Assembly (NCBI RefSeq): GCF_000226215.1
Contig: NZ_AGFF01000031.1
Span: 17,394 to 81,393, forward strand
Source: Dietzia alimentaria 72
GTDB taxonomy: Bacteria > Actinomycetota > Actinomycetes > Mycobacteriales > Mycobacteriaceae
Direction of reading: 5' to 3'
DNA length: 64,000 nucleotides
Shown here: positions 33,954 through 43,189 of the stretch, one piece after another
Position numbering within the stretch: the stretch's first letter is position 1
How the letters are laid out: the number at the start of each line of letters is the position of its first letter
Made by a program: the position numbers and the translations under genes
The notes under the pieces: model-generated
Database searches by the model: none
Told to the model about the DNA's origin: nothing
What the model saw: the letters and a program-made list of their open reading frames with translations, nothing else

Positions 33954-34688
33954 CTAGTTGGTGAGGATCTTGGAGAGGAAATCCTTGGCTCTGTCGCTTT
34001 GGGGATTGGTGAAGAACTCCTCGGGGGTCGCCTGCTCGACAAGCTCCCCGTCGGCCATGAAGATCACCCTGTCGGCAGCCTTGCGGGCGAAGCCCATCTC
34101 GTGGGTCACCACGACCATCGTCATGCCGGACTTGGCCAGGCCCGTCATCACGTCGAGGACCTCGTTGATCATCTCCGGGTCCAGAGCCGAGGTGGGCTCG
34201 TCAAAGAGCATGACCTTGGGGTCCATCGCCAGGGACCGGGCGATCGCCACGCGCTGCTGCTGACCACCGGACAGCTGGGCCGGGTACTTGCCGGACTGAT
34301 GGTCCACACCGACGCGCTCCAGCAGTTCCATGGCACGCTTCTCCGCCTCGGCCTTTTTTTGCTTACGCACCTTGATCGGACCGAGGGTCACGTTCTCGAG
34401 AATCGTCTTGTGGGCAAAGAGGTTGAAAGACTGAAACACCATGCCCACGTCGGCGCGGAGTTTGGCCAGTGCTTTGCCCTCTTCCGGCAGCGGCTTCCCG
34501 TCGATCGAGATGGACCCGGACTCGAAGGTCTCCAGACGGTTGATGGTCCGGCACAACGTCGACTTGCCAGAGCCCGACGGGCCGATCACCACCACGACCT
34601 CGCCCTGCTCGATAGACAAGTTGATGTCCTTGAGAGCCTGGAAGTCGCCGAAGTGCTTATTGACGCCTGAGATCTCGACGAGTGCCAT
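33954..34688 (-). CDS. gluA: glutamate ABC transporter ATP-binding protein GluA
   Basis: 244 residues. Walker [11 protein letters not shown]-loop [10 protein letters not shown], signature [16 protein letters not shown], Walker [16 protein letters not shown] and switch His VTHEMGFAR. First gene of a gluABCD operon in the same order as Corynebacterium glutamicum. The ATG follows a TATGAT box by 6 nt with no Shine-Dalgarno, so the operon mRNA is probably leaderless. The divergent promoter region (95 bp) is shared with the desaturase. Confidence 0.95.
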   Translation of the reverse strand: MALVEISGVNKHFGDFQALKDINLSIEQGEVVVVIGPSGSGKSTLCRTINRLETFESGSISIDGKPLPEEGKALAKLRADVGMVFQSFNLFAHKTILENVTLGPIKVRKQKKAEAEKRAMELLERVGVDHQSGKYPAQLSGGQQQRVAIARSLAMDPKVMLFDEPTSALDPEMINEVLDVMTGLAKSGMTMVVVTHEMGFARKAADRVIFMADGELVEQATPEEFFTNPQSDRAKDFLSKILTN

Positions 34689-34694
34689 TCACGG

Positions 34695-34700
34695 ATCATA
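34695..34700 (-). promoter_or_regulatory. -10 box of leaderless gluABCD transcript
   Basis: TATGAT on the minus strand ends 6 nt before the gluA ATG. Confidence 0.6.
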
Positions 34701-34748
34701 AACGCCCGATGATGGTTTCGAGTCCTACTCGGACGAACCCGAAACCGG

Positions 34749-34777
34749 TGGACAACCCGGTCGAGGCTCCGTACCTT
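34749..34777 (+). promoter_or_regulatory. promoter of desaturase 1 (leaderless)
   Basis: TGGACA, 17 bp, then TACCTT, ending 6 nt before the ATG at 34784. Both hexamers fit sigma-A-type consensus. Confidence 0.65.
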
Positions 34778-34783
34778 CTGCCC

Positions 34784-36019
34784 ATGGCGATATCAGATGT
34801 CAGAGAGTATGCCCATCTCTCCGCCCGGGACGTCGAGGCGATCGGGGTCGAACTCGACGCTATCCGCCACGAGATCTCGGACTCGCTGGGGGACACCGAC
34901 CGCCGCTACATCCAGAAGACCATACGGATTCAGCGCGGGCTCGTCACCGCTGGTCGCGCTGTGCTGCTGTTCTCCGGCCACCGCCCCGCGTGGGTGCTGG
35001 GGACCGGGCTGCTGGCTGCGGGCAAAATCATCGAGAACATGGAACTCGGGCACAACGTGATGCACGGGCAATGGGATTGGATGAACGATCCTGAGGTGCA
35101 CTCCAGCACCTGGGAGTGGGACATCGTGGGCACCTCGGAGCACTGGAAAGCCACCCACAATTATCACCATCACAAGTACACAAATATCCTAGGTATGGAT
35201 GACGACGTGGGGTACGGCGTTGTCCGCGTGACTCGCGATCAACCGTGGAACCCTGCGTACTCGCTCAACCTGGTGTGGAACACCGTGCTCGCGGTTGCTT
35301 TTCAATGGGGAGTGGGCGTCCAGCACCTGGAGATCGCCCCCGGCACGATCAATTCCTCCGGCTGGCCCGAGCAGAAGCGCCGGATCGGACAATTCCTCAA
35401 CAAGGCCCGCAAGCAGGTGGGCAAGGACTACGTGTGGTGGCCGATTCTCTCCGGTGGGGACCGGAAGACCACCTTCACGGCCAACGCGACCGCGAACGTC
35501 ATTCGGAACCTTTGGTCCAACGCCGTAATCTTCTGCGGGCATTTCCCCGATGGCGCGGACAAATTCACGCTCAAGGATCTGGAGGAGGAGACTCAGGCTC
35601 AGTGGTACCTCCGGCAGATGCTGGGTTCGGCCAACTTCACCGGCAGCCAACTAACGCACTTCATGTCCGGAAACCTTTCGTTCCAGATCGAGCATCACCT
35701 GTTTCCCACGCTCCCGTCCAACAGGTACGCGGAGATCTCGGAGAAGGTCCAGGACGTGTGCCGCCGCTGGGACCTGCCGTACACGACGGGCCCGTTGTAC
35801 AGGCAGTACTGGCAGTCGTGGCGGACCATTGCCCGGTTGTCCCTGCCCGACCGACTACTCACCGACACCTCCGACGATGCTACGGAGACGCGCTCGGAGA
35901 AGATGTTTGAGGGGACGCCGAGAGAGTACGACGACCACGAGGGTCCCCGCTCCGGACTGGTCACAGCGCTGCGCCACCACAACCCCCGGAGACTTCGCAA
36001 TCTGACGCGGACGGCCTGA
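34784..36019 (+). CDS. acyl-CoA desaturase, DesA3-like (copy 1)
   Basis: 411 residues, membrane-bound di-iron desaturase. His boxes: GHNVMHGQWDWM, HNYHHHKYTN and QIEHHLFP. The start MAISDVREYAHLS, the MDDDVGYG motif, FCGHFPDGA and ATETRSEKMF follow M. tuberculosis DesA3 (Rv3229c), a delta-9 stearoyl-CoA desaturase. It needs a reductase partner (Rv3230c-like), which is not in this window. A second paralog lies at 44.4 kb. Its stop overlaps the next gene (TGATG). Confidence 0.93.
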   Translation: MAISDVREYAHLSARDVEAIGVELDAIRHEISDSLGDTDRRYIQKTIRIQRGLVTAGRAVLLFSGHRPAWVLGTGLLAAGKIIENMELGHNVMHGQWDWMNDPEVHSSTWEWDIVGTSEHWKATHNYHHHKYTNILGMDDDVGYGVVRVTRDQPWNPAYSLNLVWNTVLAVAFQWGVGVQHLEIAPGTINSSGWPEQKRRIGQFLNKARKQVGKDYVWWPILSGGDRKTTFTANATANVIRNLWSNAVIFCGHFPDGADKFTLKDLEEETQAQWYLRQMLGSANFTGSQLTHFMSGNLSFQIEHHLFPTLPSNRYAEISEKVQDVCRRWDLPYTTGPLYRQYWQSWRTIARLSLPDRLLTDTSDDATETRSEKMFEGTPREYDDHEGPRSGLVTALRHHNPRRLRNLTRTA

Positions 36020-36528
36020 TGGGAAAGGGATCCGGCGCAGACGCCGGCAGCTCCGGTCACGGGAGAACGCCAAGCGTCGACCGGGAACACCAACGTCCGG
36101 CCCGGGCGACGGACGCCGAGGTGGAGGCGGCGGGCTCAGTGAGTGAAGCCCTTGAATATATCGAGCGGGCCCGCGGTCACCTGTACGACCTTCATCAGCT
36201 GATCGGCCGGGCGGATCTGCTTTTCCAGGAAGCCGCGGAGAAGCTCGCGGGAATCGGTCACACCGGCCTCGCCGATCGACTGACATCGGAGATGGTGGGG
36301 TTGAACGTCCTCGAGGGACGATGGACCTTCCAGATGGTCGAGGAGTTCGACGACGGGTTCTGGACCACCGCGCGAGAGATCGACCGGGTGGTCCGCGACG
36401 AGCTGACCGGAGGTCGGCGTCATGTTCACGAAGCCGAGATGAAGCAGGCCAACCGGACCACGGGCCGCACCGGACACGAAGCGACACCCGGCACAGTGGG
36501 GCAACTGGCCCAGGACGGAGAAGAATAG
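36019..36528 (+). CDS. uncharacterised protein coupled to desaturase
   Basis: 169 residues, not recognised as a named family. Basic, disordered N terminus (about 1-38), then a helical core (39-130) with SEALEYIERARGHLYDLHQL, EAAEKLAG, TSEMVGLNVLEGRWTFQMVE and FDDGFWTTAREIDR. It ends in a polar tail. No signal peptide or TM. Its ATG shares the A of the desaturase stop (TGATG), so translation is coupled and a role linked to the desaturase is plausible, for example assembly or stability. The core looks conserved rather than random. Confidence 0.7.
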   Translation: MGKGSGADAGSSGHGRTPSVDREHQRPARATDAEVEAAGSVSEALEYIERARGHLYDLHQLIGRADLLFQEAAEKLAGIGHTGLADRLTSEMVGLNVLEGRWTFQMVEEFDDGFWTTAREIDRVVRDELTGGRRHVHEAEMKQANRTTGRTGHEATPGTVGQLAQDGEE

Positions 36529-36536
36529 GTCCTCAC

Positions 36537-36559
36537 CTCGGGCTCCAAGATTGGCCGAG
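36537..36559 (+). terminator. weak terminator after desaturase operon
   Basis: CTCGG and CCGAG arms with an internal CCAA/TTGG pairing, followed by TTTC. It lies between the convergent unknown gene and whiB. Confidence 0.4.
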
Positions 36560-36573
36560 TTTCTCCGGACCGA

Positions 36574-36852
36574 TTAGCCGGTGCGGTGTCGGCCTGCGAT
36601 TTTGTGCCGTTCCGCCTCCGTCAGGCCGCCCCACACCCCGTAGAGTTCCTCTGATTCCAGAGCGAATTTTCTGCAGGTATTGAACACAGGGCAGGTCTGA
36701 CAGACAGCCTTGGCTTCGGTCTCTTTACGCCGGCGCTCGCCCTTGGACTCGTCCTCCGCGCTGTAGAACAGATCTTCGTGACCTATACATGCGGCCTCGT
36801 CCCTCCAGGACCAGAAATCCGAGGTCGGCTCCAAGTTGATGTATCTGGGCAT
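36574..36852 (-). CDS. WhiB family transcriptional regulator
   Basis: 92 residues. The four iron-sulfur Cys are visible: AACIGH near residue 22, then VCQTCPVFNTC (C-x-x-C-x5-C), followed by the turn GVWGGLTEAER and a basic tail (HKIAGRHRTG) for DNA contact. WhiB proteins are redox-sensing [4Fe-4S] regulators of actinobacteria that bind sigma-A. The Trp-rich start (DFWSWRDEAAC) resembles WhiB3-like members, but the paralog cannot be assigned. ATG at 36852 with GGGAG 7 nt upstream is preferred over the TTG two codons earlier. Confidence 0.93.
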   Translation of the reverse strand: MPRYINLEPTSDFWSWRDEAACIGHEDLFYSAEDESKGERRRKETEAKAVCQTCPVFNTCRKFALESEELYGVWGGLTEAERHKIAGRHRTG

Positions 36853-37113
36853 CGGCAACTCCCACCCGCGCCTCTGAAGTGCTCTGCCATGAGCCCTGGT
36901 GGTTCAGTATGCGCCGTTAACCGTATCCTGCCCGAGGCTAATCCGTCGATCACCTCATTGCTGAAAACCGGGAATTCGAGGGTTGAGAGGTCGCATCACT
37001 CCACTCACCTGAAGCAAGTTCAGCGATTCTCTCGCCACCACCTGCACTTCTGCCCACGCGGGCTTCGGACCGCGATCACGGTGCTCAGCGGCCGTCGTCG
37101 TCGTCACGATCTT

Positions 37114-38097
37114 CTACGTCGCCCGGATCACCTCGGCGGCGCGGCCGGCAGCACCGTCCACGCCCCACCACTGCCGGATCCCGGAAGCCTGCCCCTCGAG
37201 CGCCCGCTCAACCTGCGCATGCACTACGTTGGCCACCGCCGACGGGCCATCCCCGTACCGCATCACTGACGCCCCCGGAATACCTGCAAGCGCATCTGCG
37301 GTAGCGCGGTATTCACCGAATTCGTGTTTCGCCGGCACGACCACCAACGGAACGTCGGCACACGCGGCATCCGCCACCGAGGCCTGCCCGGCCCCCGTCA
37401 CCACCACATCCGCCGAGCACAGCTCGGACCACGGGTCGTCGCGCCATCTTCCGTCCGGTCCGCCCAGTTCTACCCAGTCGGCCACCCCGGAACCTTCGAC
37501 CGCTGTACGGACGGCCCGCCAGAAACGGTGGTCGCCACGCGCGCCGAAGCGATTGAGATGGACCACCCGGGGGCCGCTATCGCGCCGTCGAACCCGATCC
37601 CGCCGCTCAAATCTGGAGATCCCCCCGATCTCGTACACTCTTCTCTCTACGCTCGAGAGCGTGTCCTGGTGCGCGCCCGGCGGCCACGCGCCGATGAGCT
37701 TGGCGGCCGATCGACACCGCAACACGTGCGGTCGATCGTGCCGGGCCCCCGGTGGCAGCGAGCTGACAATCGGCGTACCTGTCATCCGGCCCGCCAGCGA
37801 CATCGCCGGCGACGAATCCACCCAGAGCACACGCGGCCGCAGGCGGTCCATCCACGACACCGCCGCACGCCGGGAGGCCAGGGAGAGCTGGTCAGAACCC
37901 TGACCGCCCGCGTTCGCTGATGCCTCGCCACCCACTGGTAGCCGCTCCACACGGATTCCGGGTGGGCACATCGCCTCGTTGATCGGGCCGGTCAGGATCA
38001 TCGTCACTTCTTCGCCGCGATCGCGTAATGCGCCCACCACGGGGAGCACCCTGTGTAGATGCCCCCGCCGACGGTGGTGGACGTAGACACCGATCAT
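37114..38097 (-). CDS. glycosyltransferase (GT1/GT28-like)
   Basis: 327 residues with a GT-B architecture. N-terminal half: HHRRRGHLHRVLPVVGALRD resembles the acceptor-binding loop of MurG-like enzymes. C-terminal half: VVVTGAGQASVADAACADVP, then VVVPAKHEFGEY, matches the nucleotide-sugar binding region of the glycosyltransferase-28 C-terminal domain. Sugar and acceptor are unknown. Shorter than typical MGT enzymes. Followed by the PfpI-like gene on neither shared operon (27 bp to its stop). Confidence 0.8.
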   Translation of the reverse strand: MIGVYVHHRRRGHLHRVLPVVGALRDRGEEVTMILTGPINEAMCPPGIRVERLPVGGEASANAGGQGSDQLSLASRRAAVSWMDRLRPRVLWVDSSPAMSLAGRMTGTPIVSSLPPGARHDRPHVLRCRSAAKLIGAWPPGAHQDTLSSVERRVYEIGGISRFERRDRVRRRDSGPRVVHLNRFGARGDHRFWRAVRTAVEGSGVADWVELGGPDGRWRDDPWSELCSADVVVTGAGQASVADAACADVPLVVVPAKHEFGEYRATADALAGIPGASVMRYGDGPSAVANVVHAQVERALEGQASGIRQWWGVDGAAGRAAEVIRAT

Positions 38098-38124
38098 CGG
38101 ACGACCCGCGCCTGCGCCGCCGGG

Positions 38125-38685
38125 CTACTCGGCCCCGCGGATGGCCCCGAGCAGAGCCTCACAGAAAGCCGGGAGATCCGCAGGGCTGCGGCTCGTAAAG
38201 ACTCCGTCGTCGCTGACCAGCTCCTCGTCCACCCACTCTGCTCCCGCATTGATCAGATCGGTGCGCAGGCTGGGGTACGAGGTGATCCTGCGGCCGCGGA
38301 CCACATCAGCCTCGATGAGCACCCACGGCGCGTGACAGATGGCCAACACGGGCTTGCCCGCCTCGACCATCTCCCGCACCAGCGTCAACGCGTGCTGGTC
38401 CTGCCGCAGCGCGTCCGGATTGGCCACCCCGCCCGGCAGTACCAGCACGTCCACCTCGGCGGCGGAGACATCGGCGCTCGTCCGGTCGACGGCCTGGGTG
38501 CCCGCCGGGGAAAGATGGTCGACGAGGCCGACCTCACCGTCGTCGGTGCTCACGAGGATAGGTGTGTGCCCCTCGTCGACCACCGCGTCCCATGGCTCGG
38601 TGAGCTCGACGCGTTCGATCCCCTCGCCGGCTACGAGAAAGGCGACTGTCCGGCTATCGGTCTGTGCATCCTGTGTCTCGGTCAT
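38125..38685 (-). CDS. DJ-1/PfpI family type 1 glutamine amidotransferase-like protein
   Basis: 186 residues with the DJ-1/PfpI fold. The nucleophile Cys lies in KPVLAICHAPWVLIEADVVR (C-H-A instead of the more common C-H-G), then RRITSYPSLRTDLINAGAEW. VDVLVLPGGVANPDALR precedes it. This is the YhbO/PfpI stress-protein branch, whose activities (protease, deglycase, chaperone) are debated. The ATG at 38685 was chosen; the frame stays open much further upstream, but only because of an antisense shadow. Confidence 0.88.
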   Translation of the reverse strand: MTETQDAQTDSRTVAFLVAGEGIERVELTEPWDAVVDEGHTPILVSTDDGEVGLVDHLSPAGTQAVDRTSADVSAAEVDVLVLPGGVANPDALRQDQHALTLVREMVEAGKPVLAICHAPWVLIEADVVRGRRITSYPSLRTDLINAGAEWVDEELVSDDGVFTSRSPADLPAFCEALLGAIRGAE

Positions 38686-38779
38686 GCCCCGATGGTGACG
38701 CCGGCCGCGCCCTCCCGCAACCGGACGCCACAGGACGCGGGCGGTGGACCGCACCGCGCTGATCCGGCACCATACGGGG

Positions 38780-39508
38780 ATGACTCGACGAGACCGGACA
38801 GGCCGACGCGGACGCGGCGGCAACCGTCGCGGCGGCTGCGGCTGCTCGCTCTTCGTACTGTTGTTGCTGCTCGTGGGCCTCATTGTGGCCGCCGAGTTCG
38901 GGGCGCGCTGGTACCTATCCGACCGGGCCGAACGCGAGGCCTCCGCCCAGCTGGGCGCGCCCGTCTCCGTGGGCTTCGGCGCCAAGCCCATCCTGCTGGA
39001 CCTCGTCACCGAGAGAGCCGTGGGCACCGTGCATCTGACCTCGCCTGGCAACGCGACCGTGCCGCATCTCGACGTGACCGGCCACGGCGTCCGACTGATC
39101 GACGGCGGGATCCGCGCCGACGCCGCCGAGGGCGTGGCCACCCTCACCAGTGAGCAACTCGCCGCGGCCGCCGCGGAGGGCAATCCCTCAACCGACTCAC
39201 CCGTGGCCGGGCTGGCCGAGGTCCGCTCTGTCCGCCCGGATGCACCGGCGGGCCTGCTGCGGGCAGATATAGGTGGCATCGCCGAGATCGGGGTGGCCCC
39301 GGGTGTCACCAACGGACAGCTCACGCTGACGCCGCAACAGACCTCCCTACTGGGCTTTCCCCTGCCGGACGGGCTGTTCTCCGGGATCACCGCCACCGTC
39401 GACTCCACCGTCGCATCACTGCCCGACGGGGTGATGATCACCGACGCCCGCGTGGTCGATGACGGACTCGACGTGGACCTCGTGGGCCGCGACGTAATTC
39501 TGCGTTAA
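38780..39508 (+). CDS. DUF2993 (LmeA-like) membrane-anchored lipid-binding protein
   Basis: 242 residues. Very basic N terminus (RRDRTGRRGRGGNRRGG), one TM (about residues 22-45, SLFVLLLLLVGLIVAAEF), then a DUF2993 beta-rich domain. It resembles mycobacterial LmeA (Rv0817c), an envelope phospholipid-binding protein linked to mannan maturation. Orientation: most of the protein outside the membrane. The start ATG at 38780 is followed at once by the Arg-rich segment. It is convergent with the membrane cyclase gene. Confidence 0.82.
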   Translation: MTRRDRTGRRGRGGNRRGGCGCSLFVLLLLLVGLIVAAEFGARWYLSDRAEREASAQLGAPVSVGFGAKPILLDLVTERAVGTVHLTSPGNATVPHLDVTGHGVRLIDGGIRADAAEGVATLTSEQLAAAAAEGNPSTDSPVAGLAEVRSVRPDAPAGLLRADIGGIAEIGVAPGVTNGQLTLTPQQTSLLGFPLPDGLFSGITATVDSTVASLPDGVMITDARVVDDGLDVDLVGRDVILR

Positions 39509-39536
39509 GCGCGCAGTTCGGCCCCGCGCAGCCCGG

Positions 39537-41105
39537 TCAGACCTGATGGTCAACTGGCTTCGGTACGCACAGCTCGGTGGGCTCGTCGCGTCCCCGCACC
39601 ACCTCGGACCCCACTGACTCCCAACGCTCGCACTCGGCTTCGTTCGCCGCTCCCACCGCTATCCCGGAGGCCAGGACCAGACTGCTGCGGCCCTTGGCCA
39701 ACTCGCATAGCCGCGCAGCCTCGTTCACAGCGTCGCCGATCACCGTGTACTCGAAGCGGTCGTCGGAGCCCACGTAGCCCGCCACCACGTCGCCGAACGA
39801 GGCACCGATGCCGGCGCGGCAGTCGGGAACCCGCACGGGCAATCGCTCCCCCAACACTCGTGCGCACGCCACGGATGCGGTTGCCGGGTCCACCATCGAC
39901 CTGGGTTCCCCGAAGACCACAAGGGCCGCATCCCCGAGGAAGCTGTCTACGACGCCGTCATACTCCTCCACGGTCTCCACCACCACTGCGAAGAAACGGT
40001 TCAGCACGCCCACGACCTCCGACGCCTCGGAACGCACCGCCATTTCCGTCGAACCGATGAGGTCTACAAACACCACACCCACGCGCGAATCCCGACCACC
40101 GAGCTCCGGCTCATGCAGCTCAGCAGCCTCGGCGACATCCCGGCCAACGTGACGACCGAACAGATCCCGCAGCCGCTCCCGCTCCTGCAGACCAGCGGCC
40201 ATCGTGTTGAACCCTCGCTGCAGTTCGCCGAGCTCGGTGCCGTCGTAGACCACCACGCGCCGCGCCAGACTGCCGGCCGTGACGTCCTCCATCGCCCACC
40301 GGACACTGCGCACCGGTCCGAGAACGGACCCCGTGGCGAGCGTGACTAGGAGAAATCCCGCCAGTAGCGAGGCGGCACCCAGAGACAGGGCGATGACGGC
40401 GAGGCGTTCAACGGTCATGGCTCGACCCGCTAACGCGTAGATCGACACGATGATCAGTCCCGCTATCGGCACCCCGCTGCCCACAGCCCACGCCACCTGG
40501 AGCCGCGTCATGGCGCCGAGAAATCGCGCCCGTGGAGCGTTTCCTGCGGAGAGGGCGAGCGCGGCGACCGGCCGCATACTGAAGTCGGCGAACAGGAAGG
40601 CGGCACCACAGACCACCATGCCCGCGAACACGACCGTGAACCCGACAGTCGGAACGGCCTCAGCATCCACCGTCCCGTACGCGGGTGTGACAACAGCGGC
40701 GCCCAGCAGCCACAGGAGCGCTTGGATCACGGTGATCCGGGCCGGCAACCGCAGTGTTCGTACCCGTTCACAGTCTGAGGGCTCTCGCCCGTCGCGGAAC
40801 CAGCGCACGCGGCGGCGAAAGACGCGGTACACCCAGACAGCGCCCAGAATCGTCGCCAATGAGACGTAGACGGGCACCACGACCCAGGTGGGGACCAAGA
40901 ACTCCCTCGACAGGAGTCGGGGTCCCGGCAAGACGAACAGGATCAGAGCACCGGACACCGCGACGCCGACGACATTAGAGCCGATCAGCGTGAGAACAAG
41001 CAGTATTCGCACGCGCAGTGTCCGCACCCGAGTCGACTGCTTCTCACTACCGAGCAGCACCGACCCGAGGTCGGGCCGGCGGAGCCTAGCAAGGTCGAAA
41101 CGCAC
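39537..41105 (-). CDS. class III adenylate cyclase with six TM segments and HAMP
   Basis: 522 residues. Two sets of three or so TM helices (within about 30-270), a HAMP segment (GPVRSVRWAMEDVTAGSLAR), then a catalytic domain (about 320-510). Catalytic residues: VVFVDLIGSTEMAV and DSFLGDAALVVFGEP hold the metal Asp, and YTVIGDAVNEAARL carries the Asn/Arg set. It has the layout of mycobacterial Rv1318c-Rv1320c and Rv3645 cyclases. Expected to make cAMP in response to an envelope or lipid signal. GTG start at 41105. Confidence 0.92.
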   Translation of the reverse strand: MRFDLARLRRPDLGSVLLGSEKQSTRVRTLRVRILLVLTLIGSNVVGVAVSGALILFVLPGPRLLSREFLVPTWVVVPVYVSLATILGAVWVYRVFRRRVRWFRDGREPSDCERVRTLRLPARITVIQALLWLLGAAVVTPAYGTVDAEAVPTVGFTVVFAGMVVCGAAFLFADFSMRPVAALALSAGNAPRARFLGAMTRLQVAWAVGSGVPIAGLIIVSIYALAGRAMTVERLAVIALSLGAASLLAGFLLVTLATGSVLGPVRSVRWAMEDVTAGSLARRVVVYDGTELGELQRGFNTMAAGLQERERLRDLFGRHVGRDVAEAAELHEPELGGRDSRVGVVFVDLIGSTEMAVRSEASEVVGVLNRFFAVVVETVEEYDGVVDSFLGDAALVVFGEPRSMVDPATASVACARVLGERLPVRVPDCRAGIGASFGDVVAGYVGSDDRFEYTVIGDAVNEAARLCELAKGRSSLVLASGIAVGAANEAECERWESVGSEVVRGRDEPTELCVPKPVDHQV

Positions 41106-41349
41106 TCGCTTATCGTGTCACCGACTGTGCTCAAAGGTGATGCCCTCGTCACACCTGGGACGGAAAATGCGGTGGCGACTGTCTCGCAGCGTAGGGTAAG
41201 GGCAGTCGGCCCGCACCACGCTTGCCTCGGGCCGAGCGGTTGTCGACCTCCCCGTGGTCGCGCACCGGGCGCATTGCCTCAAAACTGCGATGCGACACCC
41301 CGCGAGCGCGCCGGGCAAGACGCCCCCATCTATGTACGGAGCCATCTCC
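41106..41349. other. long leader region upstream of DEAD-box helicase
   Basis: No gene is seen. GCGCATTGC with GCGATGCG around a 9-nt loop forms a hairpin near 41266-41293. This 5' region could be an untranslated leader with structure, as in cold-regulated helicase mRNAs (inference). Confidence 0.3.
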
Positions 41350-43062
41350 TTGTCACGTTCTTTCGCCGATCTCGGCGTTTCCTCTTCACTGCTCGCCGTC
41401 CTCAAAGACGCTGGCATCGTCACACCCACACCCATCCAGTCCGCCGCGCTGCCTGACGCAATGTCCGGGCGCGACGTGCTGGGTCGCGGCCGCACCGGCT
41501 CGGGGAAGACCTACGCGTTCTGCATCCCGCTGGTGGCCCGACTGACCGCCAGCGGTGGTCGACGCGCGAAGGGTGCCCCGCGAGGGCTCATCCTCGCCCC
41601 GACCCGCGAGCTGGCCCGTCAGATCAACGAGACCCTGGCCCCGCTCGCAGCGGCCGAGGGCATGCGCACCACTGTCATCTTTGGCGGTGTCTCCCAGGGC
41701 CGCCAGGTCGAGGCGCTGAACAAGGGCGTCGACATCGTGGTGGCCTGCCCCGGCCGCCTCGAGGACCTCATGGGTCAGAAGCACTGCCGACTCGACTCCA
41801 TCGAGATCAGCGTCCTCGACGAGGCCGATCACATGGCAGACCTGGGCTTTCTACCCGGTGTCACCCGCATCCTGTCGGCGACACCCAAGAACACGCAGCG
41901 GCTGCTGTTCTCGGCGACCCTCGACCAGGGTGTCGGCAAGATCGTCGACCGCTTCCTCGTGAACCCGGTCGAGCATTCCGTCGACGACGGCTCCGCCACT
42001 CCCGGTGCCACCGCCCACCACGTGGTGCGCGTCCACTCCGACGACCGCGTCCGCGCGCTCGCCGACCTGGCCGGCGCCCACGAGCGGACCGTCATGTTCA
42101 CCCGCACCAAGCACGGTGCAAAGCGACTCGCCAAGCAGCTCACCGGCCGCGGGGTCTCCAGCGTCGACCTGCACGGCAATCTGTCGCAGAACGCCCGCGT
42201 GCGTAACCTCGACGCGTTCTCCTCCGGCAACGCGAGCGTCATGGTGGCCACTGACATCGCCGCCCGCGGCATTCACGTGGACGACATTGGGTTGGTCATC
42301 CACGCCGATCCGCCGGCCGAGCACAAGGCCTACGTGCACCGCTCGGGCCGCACCGCCCGCGCCGGAGCCGTGGGCACCGTTGTGACCGTGGCGACCCAGG
42401 ACCAGGTCGGCGAAGTCCGTTCGCTGCTTCGTGCCGCCGGCGTGACGGCCGGTGAGATCAATCTGCCCGTGGGCGGTGACGCCGCAGCCGCACTCGCCGA
42501 CGCACCCGAGCCACCCGAGCACATGCCTACAGACGATCCCGCCGTGGGCGAGTCGATCCGTGGTCAGGCCCGTCGCAACCGTGGCCAGAGCCGTCAGGGC
42601 CAGAACCAGCAGCGTGGCACTCGCTCCGGCGGACGCGACCAGGGCGGGCGCGACGAGGGCTCCCGCCGGGGTGCCGGTCAGGGCTCCGAGCGAGGCACAG
42701 GACGTGGCGCTACCGACGGACGACAGGGCCGAGACGGCTCCGACCGCAATGGCGCAGCACGAGGCGGCGCCGAGCGCGGTGGCCGTGACCAGCAGGGCAC
42801 AGGATCGGGCGGTGCTCGTCGTGGCCCGCGTCGCCCCCAGAGCGGCAGCGCCCAGGGCGGTAGCGCCCAGAGCGGCGGCACTCAGGGCGGCAGCGCCCAG
42901 GGCGGTTCGCGTCAGGGCGCAGGCCGCCAGGGTTCCGGAAATCAGACCTCGGGCGGTCAGCGCTCCGGTGGTCAGCGCTCCGGTGCGCACCAGTCGGTCG
43001 GCAACAGCGCAGCCCAGGGACAGGGCGGCCAGCGTCGTCGTTCGGCTCGCGCGGCGGGTTGA
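41350..43062 (+). CDS. DEAD-box RNA helicase with RGG/QG-rich tail
   Basis: About 570 residues. Domain 1: Q motif near FADLGV, Walker A GRTGSGKT, APTRELARQ, PGRLEDL and the DEAD box VLDEADHMADLGF. Domain 2: TRTKHGAKRLAKQL, ATDIAARGIHVDDI and HRSGRTARAG. The last about 165 residues are low-complexity Arg/Gly/Gln/Ser, with GSAQGG-type repeats near 42839-42910, which may promote RNA binding or condensate formation. TTG at 41350 with GGAG 8 nt upstream is preferred; ATG 41332 lacks a Shine-Dalgarno. Expected to remodel rRNA or mRNA. Confidence 0.93.
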   Translation: MSRSFADLGVSSSLLAVLKDAGIVTPTPIQSAALPDAMSGRDVLGRGRTGSGKTYAFCIPLVARLTASGGRRAKGAPRGLILAPTRELARQINETLAPLAAAEGMRTTVIFGGVSQGRQVEALNKGVDIVVACPGRLEDLMGQKHCRLDSIEISVLDEADHMADLGFLPGVTRILSATPKNTQRLLFSATLDQGVGKIVDRFLVNPVEHSVDDGSATPGATAHHVVRVHSDDRVRALADLAGAHERTVMFTRTKHGAKRLAKQLTGRGVSSVDLHGNLSQNARVRNLDAFSSGNASVMVATDIAARGIHVDDIGLVIHADPPAEHKAYVHRSGRTARAGAVGTVVTVATQDQVGEVRSLLRAAGVTAGEINLPVGGDAAAALADAPEPPEHMPTDDPAVGESIRGQARRNRGQSRQGQNQQRGTRSGGRDQGGRDEGSRRGAGQGSERGTGRGATDGRQGRDGSDRNGAARGGAERGGRDQQGTGSGGARRGPRRPQSGSAQGGSAQSGGTQGGSAQGGSRQGAGRQGSGNQTSGGQRSGGQRSGAHQSVGNSAAQGQGGQRRRSARAAG

Positions 43063-43126
43063 GTCGCGCAGTTCGACCGCACGTATCTACCGCTCAGAAC
43101 AGCGTGAACTAACTCTGTGAGCGCTC

Positions 43127-43189
43127 ACTGCCCCTCGGATGTCGGAATGCACTTTTGAAACAGGTGAATCTCGACATCTGAGGGGCAGT
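43127..43189 (+). terminator. long-stem hairpin terminator of the helicase
   Basis: 18-bp arms with one G-T wobble (ACTGCCCCTC...GATGTCG) around a 27-nt loop, then TTTT, 65 bp after the helicase stop. The loop is unusually long for a simple terminator. Confidence 0.7.

Noticed and set aside
36778..37269. 163-aa plus-strand ORF over whiB and the glycosyltransferase end
   Set aside because: Overlaps two real genes in antisense and lacks a ribosome site; composition is shadow-like.
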